From: Gallionella sp. UBA4737
GTDB taxonomy: Bacteria > Pseudomonadota > Gammaproteobacteria > Burkholderiales > Gallionellaceae
Assembly: GCA_002403995.1 (NCBI GenBank)
Contig: DHIV01000038.1
Span: 1,149 to 6,852, forward strand
Direction: 5' to 3'
DNA length: 5,704 bases
Shown: in pieces, positions 1 through 4,150 of the stretch
Numbering within the stretch: position 1 is the first letter of the stretch
Layout: every line of letters starts with the position of its first letter
The notes under the pieces: generated by a model
The model's database searches: none
What the model saw: only the letters and a program-made list of their open reading frames with translations
What the model was told of the DNA's origin: nothing
Translations under genes and position numbers: made by a program

Positions 1-27
1 CTTTTCGACGAAGTATCACCAAGCGCA

Positions 28-75
28 TAACCAATGACTTAGTTGGCGTAGTTTGGCAACTTAGTCAGATGGCTA
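28..75. repeat. Imperfect palindrome, copy B of a local structured-repeat family
   Basis: The arms 28-45 and 57-75 pair around a loop at about 46-56. The outer stem TA.CCA / TGG.TA has an A/C mismatch (30 with 73). There is an unpaired A near 69, then the stem GACT/AGTC (36-39 with 63-66), a T/T mismatch (40 with 62) and an inner stem AGTTG/CAACT (41-45 with 57-61). The copy abuts copy A head to tail, both exactly 48 bp. It resembles REP-type or other small non-autonomous palindromic elements, but I do not recognise the family. Confidence 0.7.
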
Positions 76-123
76 TAACCATCCGCTTGGCCACCGTTTT
101 TTGGTGGCTTAGCGGAATGGCTA
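76..123. repeat. Imperfect palindrome, copy A of the same family
   Basis: The arms 76-95 and 103-123 form a strong hairpin with the 7-nt loop GTTTTTT (96-102). It has the same plan as copy B: the outer stem TA.CCA/TGG.TA with an A/C mismatch (78 with 121), an unpaired A at 116/117, the stem CCGCT/AGCGG (83-87 with 111-115), a T/T mismatch (88 with 110) and an inner stem GGCCACC/GGTGGCT containing one G-T pair. Its right half and flank (106-136) match 1498-1528 at 27 of 31 positions. There is no T-run after the stem on either strand, so it is not a standard terminator. Confidence 0.75.
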
Positions 124-126
124 GTG

Positions 127-150
127 GTTTCATCAGTCGTTTCATCAGTG
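127..150. repeat. 12-bp tandem duplication beside copy A
   Basis: GTTTCATCAGTC (127-138) is followed directly by GTTTCATCAGTG (139-150), identical except for the last base. The related flank of the distant copy C has the unit only once (about 1519-1528). This suggests a local slippage duplication within the flank of the palindrome. Confidence 0.75.
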
Positions 151-165
151 GTTGCCCAGAGGGCT

Positions 166-513
166 TTAGCCCTGAACCCAAGCCCGCGCTTCCTCATAAT
201 CCCTAAACACACATATATCCGCATCGACGAAGATGCGCGACAGCCATGCCTGCCAGGTGATCCACTGGTTGTCGGTGACCACGGCGATCTTGCTGAAGTC
301 GTGGTTGTGTTCGCGGCGGAAGAACTTGACCTCTTCCCAGGCCACGTCGAGGGTATAGCGGACCATCGCGCGCAGGTCGAACAACAGGTTTAGTTCGCCG
401 GGGGATTTCAGCTTGTATAAGGTTTGTTCTTCGAAGGTCTTGAAGTCGGCGATGTTGAATTCGCCAAGGACGGCGATGTTGACGAGGTTTTTGGATTGTT
501 CGATGGTGATCAT
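166..513 (-). CDS. SpoIIAA-like STAS-domain protein, 115 aa
   Basis: This is a small soluble protein with no signal peptide and no membrane segment. It reads as a complete single domain of the SpoIIAA-like (STAS/CRAL-TRIO fold) family. The N-terminal strand runs to IAVLGEFN (about 13-20). The core strand LNLLFDLRAM (41-50) comes next, followed by the helix AWEEVKFFRREHN (58-70) with the strand KIAVVTD (75-81), and a C-terminal EEARAWV (107-113) that is typical of the family end. Known members are mostly uncharacterised; some are thought to bind small lipophilic ligands or to associate with membranes. The start is firm: AAGGAG lies six bases before the ATG. It follows the EamA exporter by 14 bp and is surely co-transcribed with it. 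The molecular role is unknown, and an accessory role to the exporter is only inferred from position. Confidence 0.85.
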   Translation of the reverse strand: MITIEQSKNLVNIAVLGEFNIADFKTFEEQTLYKLKSPGELNLLFDLRAMVRYTLDVAWEEVKFFRREHNHDFSKIAVVTDNQWITWQAWLSRIFVDADICVFRDYEEARAWVQG

Positions 514-519
514 TTTCTG

Positions 520-525
520 CTCCTT
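520..525 (-). promoter_or_regulatory. Ribosome binding site of the STAS gene
   Basis: AAGGAG on the minus strand sits six bases upstream of the ATG at 513. It begins two bases after the exporter stop codon (TAA, 530-528). It is the strongest Shine-Dalgarno in the window, so the STAS gene is initiated efficiently on its own and need not rely on coupling. Confidence 0.85.
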
Positions 526-527
526 AA

Positions 528-1415
528 TTATTGTTTTGGAGACGGGTGTTTGGGTGTCAGGCGTAAGCTTAACACACCGCCCGCGATGATGAATGCCATG
601 CCCAGCCAGCTGGAGAGCGGCAGCACTTCATCCCACAGCAGGATGCCGAACAGGCTGGCGAATATGATGGTGCTGTACGCCATGCTGCCGACCACCAGCA
701 TGTTGCCGATGCGGTAGGCGCGCGTCATGGCGAGTTGCGCGAGCGTGGCGGTGCTGCCCAACCCGAGCAGGATGGCGAAGCTCGGCAGCGTGATGGCATG
801 CACGGTGCCGAACAGCATCCACACGCCGCTGCCGACGGAGGCAGTCAAACTGAAATAGAACACGATGCGCGTTTCCGGTTCGCCGATAGCGCCGAGTTGT
901 TTGACGTTGAGATAGGCGACCGCGGCGAGGAAGCCGGAGATCAGGCCGAGCAGGCCGGGCAGCAGTTGATCGTGTTGCAGGGTCGGGTGCAACAGCAGCA
1001 CCACGCCGCCGAATCCCAGCGCGATCGCGATGGTCAGCGGCAGATGGAATCTATCCTTGAACACCAGCATGGTGAGCAGGGTGAGGAACAGCGGCGCGGT
1101 GTAATTGAGCGTGACGGCAGTGGCAAGCGGCAGCACGGTAATGCAGTAGAAGAACAGCGCGAGGGCGACCGAACCGGAAATGCCGCGCCACAGGTGGTTG
1201 CGCCAGTATTCAGTGGCAACGCTGATGCGCTGTGACCGCATGATGAGGTAGACCAGCAACAGCCCGAAGAACGAGCGGTAGAACACCAGTTCGATATGCG
1301 AGAAGTAGGGCACGCCGAGTTTGACGAACACGCCCATGCAGCCGAACAGCAGTCCGGCGACAAGCATCCAGAGTGAACCTGTGTTCTTTGGTGTCATACC
1401 AGTTGCAACCCCCAT
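528..1415 (-). CDS. EamA/DMT-family membrane transporter (RhaT/YdcZ-like superfamily), 295 aa
   Basis: This is an inner-membrane protein of the drug/metabolite transporter superfamily with the usual ten hydrophobic helices in two five-helix EamA repeats. The approximate helices are 15-33, 40-58, 78-96, 98-117, 126-142, 152-170, 183-202, 210-227, 236-258 and 268-284. Family signatures include GLLFGCMGVFVKLG near the first helix, FYRSFF in the second, LNYTAPLF (103-110) closing the first repeat, and LWDEVLPLSSWLGMAFIIAGG (259-279) closing the second. Members export amino acids, metabolites or drugs; the substrate cannot be read from the sequence. I kept the first ATG (1415), preceded by GGAAGG five bases upstream. 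That motif lies inside a 10-bp hairpin, and an in-frame ATG at 1397 (residue 7) is a fair alternative. The gene lies 142 bp downstream of the Rieske gene and 14 bp upstream of the STAS gene. Confidence 0.9.
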   Translation of the reverse strand: MGVATGMTPKNTGSLWMLVAGLLFGCMGVFVKLGVPYFSHIELVFYRSFFGLLLVYLIMRSQRISVATEYWRNHLWRGISGSVALALFFYCITVLPLATAVTLNYTAPLFLTLLTMLVFKDRFHLPLTIAIALGFGGVVLLLHPTLQHDQLLPGLLGLISGFLAAVAYLNVKQLGAIGEPETRIVFYFSLTASVGSGVWMLFGTVHAITLPSFAILLGLGSTATLAQLAMTRAYRIGNMLVVGSMAYSTIIFASLFGILLWDEVLPLSSWLGMAFIIAGGVLSLRLTPKHPSPKQ

Positions 1416-1420
1416 CCTAG

Positions 1421-1443
1421 CCTTCCCCCTGCCAGGGGGAAGG
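1421..1443. repeat. Perfect 10-bp inverted repeat just upstream of the exporter start
   Basis: CCTTCCCCCT (1421-1430) and AGGGGGAAGG (1434-1443) are exact reverse complements separated by GCC. On the minus-strand transcript the 3' arm holds the purine-rich stretch that would serve as Shine-Dalgarno for the ATG at 1415. The hairpin could therefore hide that site, or it could be an inserted repeat that makes the ATG at 1397 the real start. CCCTCTCC/GGGAAGGG-type palindromes of this kind are common intergenic repeats in proteobacteria. Confidence 0.7.
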
Positions 1444-1455
1444 GAATATGCCTCC

Positions 1456-1473
1456 TCTCCCGCAGGCGGGAGA
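1456..1473. repeat. Perfect 8-bp inverted repeat
   Basis: TCTCCCGC (1456-1463) and GCGGGAGA (1466-1473) pair around a 2-nt loop. It abuts copy C of the palindrome family at 1474, and 12 bases separate it from the hairpin at 1421-1443. The three hairpins take up most of the 141-bp gap between the Rieske and exporter genes. A further 7-bp match, 1454-1460 with 1535-1541, could enclose copy C as an alternative pairing. No U-run follows, so a classical terminator is not supported. Confidence 0.6.
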
Positions 1474-1515
1474 TAACCAGCGACTTGCCCGCTTGCGGGC
1501 TTAGTCGAATGGCTA
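1474..1515. repeat. Imperfect palindrome, copy C of the structured-repeat family
   Basis: The arms 1474-1492 and 1495-1515 pair around a 2-nt loop. It has the same architecture as copies A and B: the outer TA.CCA/TGG.TA stem with an A/C mismatch (1476 with 1513), an unpaired A (1508/1509), the stem CGACT/AGTCG (1481-1485 with 1503-1507), a T-rich internal loop, and an inner stem GCCCGC/GCGGGC that differs in sequence from A and B but pairs perfectly. The right flank continues in homology with copy A as far as 1528. It has the same orientation as A and B and lies on the other side of the exporter/STAS pair. Confidence 0.7.
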
Positions 1516-1556
1516 GTTGTTCCATCAGGATTGAGGAGAGGGGTGTGGAATAACCG

Positions 1557-2654
1557 CTAAAGATGCGAAGCAAGATTGCGGCGCAGATACTCGTGGAAGT
1601 GCAGCATGCCGTCTTCGGTGGGCGACTGGTACGGGCCCTGTTCTTCGATGCCGCGCTGGTACAGCGACTTGCGCCCCTGGTGCATCCTGAGACAGATGAA
1701 GTCGTCCTCGACGGCCGTTTCGTTATAGGCCTGTTGTTCCGCTTTCACGTATTCGCGCTCGAACAGCACGATGTCCTCGAGGTAATAGAATTCGACGATG
1801 TTGGTGCAGGCTTCCGGACCGCGCGGCACGAGGGTGCTGACCACCAAAGTGCCGGGATACCACTCGACCATGATGTTGGGATAATAGGTCAGCCAGATCG
1901 CGCCGTATTTCGGCAGTTTTCCGCCGTGATAGCGCAGCACCTGTTCCTGCCATTTTCCGTACACATCGCTGCCGGTCTTGCGCAGCCCGTTGCGGATGCC
2001 GACGGTCTGCACGCTGTACTGTTCGCCGAATTCCCACTTGAGGTCGTCGCAATCCACGAAATTACCCAGGCCGGGATGGAACGGTACGACGTGGTAATCC
2101 TCCAGATACACCTCGATGAAGGTCTTCCAGTTGAACGCATATTCGTCCACTTGCACGCGATCCAGCATGTAACCGGAAAAATCGATTTCCTGCATCACGC
2201 CGACCTTGGCCAGGTCTTTGGCGACATCGCGCTTTCCCGAGAACAGCAGGCCGTTCCAGTTCTGCAGCGGCGATTTGTTCAGGTGCAAACACGGATTTTG
2301 CGGGAAGTGCGGCGCGCCGAGCAGTTCGCCGTCGGTCTTGTAGGTCCAGCGGTGCAGCGGGCAGACGATGTGTTGCGCATTGCCGCGGCCCTGCAGCATG
2401 ACGGCCTGGCGATGGCGGCAGATGTTGCTGAGCAACTCCACGCCGTTCTGATTGCGCACCAGCATCTGCGCCCCGCCTTCCAGCACATGGTAGTCGCCCA
2501 GGCTCGGAACCATCAGTTCATGGCCGACGTAATCCGGCCCTTGCGCGAACAACAGGCGTTGCTCGGCTTCCAGTATCCTGGGGTCGAAGTACCAGCCGAG
2601 CGGTGGTTGAACCTGAGCCGGACTGAGCTGATTTATGCTGGCGATATTGGACAT
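1557..2654 (-). CDS. Rieske [2Fe-2S] non-heme iron oxygenase, alpha (catalytic) subunit, 365 aa
   Basis: This is a cytoplasmic ring-hydroxylating/demethylating oxygenase of the HcaE-like family, of normal length. The N-terminal Rieske domain (about 20-140) carries C79-x-H81 and C98-x2-H101, the four ligands of the 2Fe-2S cluster, in the contexts NICRHR and CPLHRW. The C-terminal catalytic domain starts near NWKTFIE (175-181). It has H188 and H193 (H-x4-H) as iron ligands and most likely D317 (in VEDDFICL) as the third. The residue that bridges to the neighbouring Rieske centre is Glu (E185, in EDYH), as in carnitine and choline/glycine-betaine oxygenases, where naphthalene-type enzymes have Asp. 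The substrate is unknown. No ferredoxin, reductase or beta subunit lies in the window, so the electron donor must be elsewhere. The only purine-rich stretch before the ATG is AGGG, too close to be a good Shine-Dalgarno, so the start is less certain than the frame. Confidence 0.93.
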   Translation of the reverse strand: MSNIASINQLSPAQVQPPLGWYFDPRILEAEQRLLFAQGPDYVGHELMVPSLGDYHVLEGGAQMLVRNQNGVELLSNICRHRQAVMLQGRGNAQHIVCPLHRWTYKTDGELLGAPHFPQNPCLHLNKSPLQNWNGLLFSGKRDVAKDLAKVGVMQEIDFSGYMLDRVQVDEYAFNWKTFIEVYLEDYHVVPFHPGLGNFVDCDDLKWEFGEQYSVQTVGIRNGLRKTGSDVYGKWQEQVLRYHGGKLPKYGAIWLTYYPNIMVEWYPGTLVVSTLVPRGPEACTNIVEFYYLEDIVLFEREYVKAEQQAYNETAVEDDFICLRMHQGRKSLYQRGIEEQGPYQSPTEDGMLHFHEYLRRNLASHL

Positions 2655-2690
2655 GCCCTGATTGCGAATATGTTGCGAGGGAGAGGGGGA

Positions 2691-2718
2691 TTGTCCCCGA
2701 AATTAATTGGGGGGGCAA
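2691..2718. repeat. Weak inverted repeat in the CorA-Rieske gap
   Basis: TTGTCCCC (2691-2698) can pair with GGGGGCAA (2711-2718) around a 12-nt AT-rich loop, with one G-T pair. The same TCCCC (2694-2698) can instead pair with GGGGA (2686-2690) across a 3-nt loop, so the two stems exclude each other. The site lies in the 155-bp gap downstream of the CorA gene. There is no U-run on either strand, so I do not call a terminator. Apart from this and the small open frame at 2732-2794, I see nothing else in the gap. Confidence 0.3.
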
Positions 2719-2731
2719 CAATAATGTCGGC

Positions 2732-2794
2732 TCATTTCGCGCGCGATACCTTTCTCAACTGGGCATAGTGTTCAGGACGCTGGCTGGCCATCAT
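2732..2794 (-). CDS. Possible 20-aa small ORF between the CorA and Rieske genes
   Basis: Starting 15 bases after the CorA stop, and in the same frame, is ATG ATG followed by an open stretch of 20 codons ending in TGA. The peptide reads MMASQRPEHYAQLRKVSRAK. The five codons between the CorA stop and this ATG (LFLEE) are also open, so it could be the remnant of a longer C-terminus or of a lost gene. GAAG just upstream is a poor Shine-Dalgarno. I do not recognise the peptide; a chance open frame is quite possible at this length. Confidence 0.2.
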   Translation of the reverse strand: MMASQRPEHYAQLRKVSRAK

Positions 2795-2809
2795 TTCTTC
2801 AAGGAAAAG

Positions 2810-3775
2810 TCACAGCCAGTCAGAGCGCTTGAAGTGCCGGTAAAGAAAGCCGCAGACTGCAATGATGATGAGCAGCGCAACTGGGTAGCCGTAATCCCAT
2901 TGCAGTTCCGGCATGAGCTTGAAGTTCATGCCCCAGATGCCGGTAAAAACGGTAGCGATGGCGAAGATCGCCGCCCAGGCGGCCAGTTGTTTGTTGATGA
3001 CGTTCTGTTCGATGGATACCGTGGACTGGCTGACCAGGATCGCGGTGGTGATGGTGTCGCGCATCGCATCTATCGTGGCGTTGATGCGCGTCAGGTGGTC
3101 GTAGACATCGCGGAAATACTCCTGGGTGGTGGTGCAGACCGGAGGGACGCGCCCGCCGTGAAGTTTTCCGGTGGCTTCCATCAGCGGCAACACTGCATGT
3201 TTGAGCACCACGGTCTTGCGCTTGAGTTCATATAGCTGCTCGATGTTGGTGAGGGCGTTCCCCTTGTCGAACAGGCGCTCCTCGATGGATTCCAGTTGCG
3301 ATTCCAGGCCATCAATCACCGGAAAGTAGCGGTCCACCACCGCGTCCATCAACGCATACAGCACGAAGCCCGAGCCCACCCGCAGCAATTCAGGCTCGCG
3401 CTCGCAACGTTCACGCACCCCGAGAAAACCCTGGTTGCTGCGGTTGCGGATGGAAAGGATGAAATTGCGCCCGACGAAGACACTGAATTCGCCGACCATC
3501 AACTCGGAATCGGCGGCTTCCACTATGTGCATCACCACGAACAGCGTATCGCCGTACTCCTCGATCTTGGGACGCTGATGACCGTGGCGGGCGTCCTCGA
3601 CCGCCAGGTCGTGCAGCCCGAATTCTTCCTGCATCTTGTCGAGTTCGGCATCGGTGGTATCGCGCAGCGCCACCCAGACGAAACAATCCTTCTTTTGAAG
3701 GTAATCACTGATTTCTTCGATGGGAAGGTCGGCGAGTTTGACGCCGTTCTGGTAGGCAACACAATTGATCAGCAT
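2810..3775 (-). CDS. corA: CorA-family magnesium/cobalt transport protein, 321 aa
   Basis: This is an inner-membrane pentameric divalent-cation channel for Mg2+ (also Co2+/Ni2+). It has a long acidic, helical cytoplasmic N-terminal region (about 1-260), including VEDARHGHQRPKIEEYGD (59-76), which is typical of the family. The long stalk helix contains NVINKQLAAWAAI. Two C-terminal membrane helices follow (about 263-283 and 297-313). The signature WGMNF (GMN at 282-284) ends the first helix, with the acidic periplasmic loop MPELQWDY between the helices and a short basic cytoplasmic tail. Length and order are normal for the 2-TM-GxN family. No good Shine-Dalgarno precedes the ATG. A possible -10 (TATACT) lies about 30 bp upstream in the region shared with xseB. 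The Rieske gene follows in the same direction after 155 bp. Confidence 0.95.
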   Translation of the reverse strand: MLINCVAYQNGVKLADLPIEEISDYLQKKDCFVWVALRDTTDAELDKMQEEFGLHDLAVEDARHGHQRPKIEEYGDTLFVVMHIVEAADSELMVGEFSVFVGRNFILSIRNRSNQGFLGVRERCEREPELLRVGSGFVLYALMDAVVDRYFPVIDGLESQLESIEERLFDKGNALTNIEQLYELKRKTVVLKHAVLPLMEATGKLHGGRVPPVCTTTQEYFRDVYDHLTRINATIDAMRDTITTAILVSQSTVSIEQNVINKQLAAWAAIFAIATVFTGIWGMNFKLMPELQWDYGYPVALLIIIAVCGFLYRHFKRSDWL

Positions 3776-3806
3776 GGCGGTTTATGGTCTGTTCATGAGC
3801 AGGCGC

Positions 3807-3812
3807 AGTATA
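3807..3812 (-). promoter_or_regulatory. Candidate -10 element for the CorA gene
   Basis: TATACT on the minus strand matches the sigma-70 -10 consensus at five of six positions. It would start transcription about 25 bp before the CorA ATG. The -35 at 17-18 bp spacing (CTGTAA or TGTAAC at 3830-3836) is weak. The position, in the divergent gap and pointing away from the xseB promoter, is the main support. Confidence 0.4.
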
Positions 3813-3852
3813 AGCGTTAGTGTGCGACCGTTACAGAACCTGGCACAAAAAA

Positions 3853-3881
3853 TTGTCCGGGGCCGGGCCTTTGGGTAGAAT
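3853..3881 (+). promoter_or_regulatory. Sigma-70-type promoter for the xseB-ispA-dxs operon
   Basis: The -35 element TTGTCC (3853-3858) and the -10 element TAGAAT (3876-3881) are separated by exactly 17 bp. The -35 matches the consensus at four of six positions and the -10 at five of six. Transcription should begin near 3888, about 20 bases before the xseB ATG at 3908. This placement argues against the in-frame TTG at 3890 as the translation start, since it would be at the very 5' end of the transcript. Confidence 0.7.
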
Positions 3882-3907
3882 GCGCTTCTTTGCAAGCGGA
3901 TACTCAG

Positions 3908-4150
3908 ATGGTCGCCAAATCCCAGAAATCACAAGGCTTCGAGGCCGCGATGGCCGAGCTGGAGCAGATCGTCGCAGATATGGAAGCAGGCAAGCTGTCG
4001 CTGGAAGATTCGCTGGCTGCCTATAAACGCGGCGCGGAATTGTTGTCGTTCTGCCGTTCCAAACTGGAAGACGCGCAGCAGCAGGTGCGCGTGCTGGAGG
4101 ACGGCGTGCTGAAAGATTTTTCCGGTACGGGTGAGTCCGGCCTATCCTGA
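3908..4150 (+). CDS. xseB: Exodeoxyribonuclease VII small subunit, 80 aa
   Basis: This is the small subunit of exonuclease VII, a cytoplasmic single-strand DNA exonuclease. It binds in several copies along the coiled-coil of the large XseA subunit, which is not in this window. The family core is clear: FEAAMAELEQIVADMEAGKL (11-30), then SLEDSLAAYKRGAELL (31-46) and CRSKLEDAQQQVRVLE (49-64), forming two helices. The 80-residue length equals that of the E. coli protein. I chose the ATG at 3908, preceded by a weak GCGGA seven bases upstream, over the in-frame TTG at 3890, which would sit at the predicted transcript 5' end. It is the first gene of the operon, and its TGA overlaps the ispA ATG by one base (TGATG). 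Confidence 0.95.
   Translation: MVAKSQKSQGFEAAMAELEQIVADMEAGKLSLEDSLAAYKRGAELLSFCRSKLEDAQQQVRVLEDGVLKDFSGTGESGLS

Noticed and set aside
28..123. CRISPR array
   Set aside because: The 48-bp units are directly adjacent with no spacers, are diverged from each other, and number only two; no cas genes are present.
76..123. Rho-independent terminator after the STAS gene
   Set aside because: The stem is strong, but no T-run follows it on the minus strand; the A-run is in the loop.
39..224. Minus-strand open frame of 61 codons running through the palindromes
   Set aside because: It overlaps the STAS gene end in another frame, and its repetitive peptide (TDETTDETT) is explained by the 12-bp and 48-bp DNA repeats.
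735..1235. Plus-strand open frame rich in Gln/Glu/Gly opposite the exporter gene
   Set aside because: The skewed composition is the expected mirror of hydrophobic codons on the other strand; there is no ribosome binding site or domain.
1563..2768. Long plus-strand open frame (401 codons) antisense to the Rieske gene
   Set aside because: The minus strand encodes a complete oxygenase with all metal ligands. The antisense product has no recognisable motifs, and such shadows are common opposite GC-rich genes.
3890..3907. TTG at 3890 as the xseB start, giving 86 residues
   Set aside because: It falls at the predicted transcription start, lacks a leader and Shine-Dalgarno, and the ATG at 3908 gives the standard 80-residue length.
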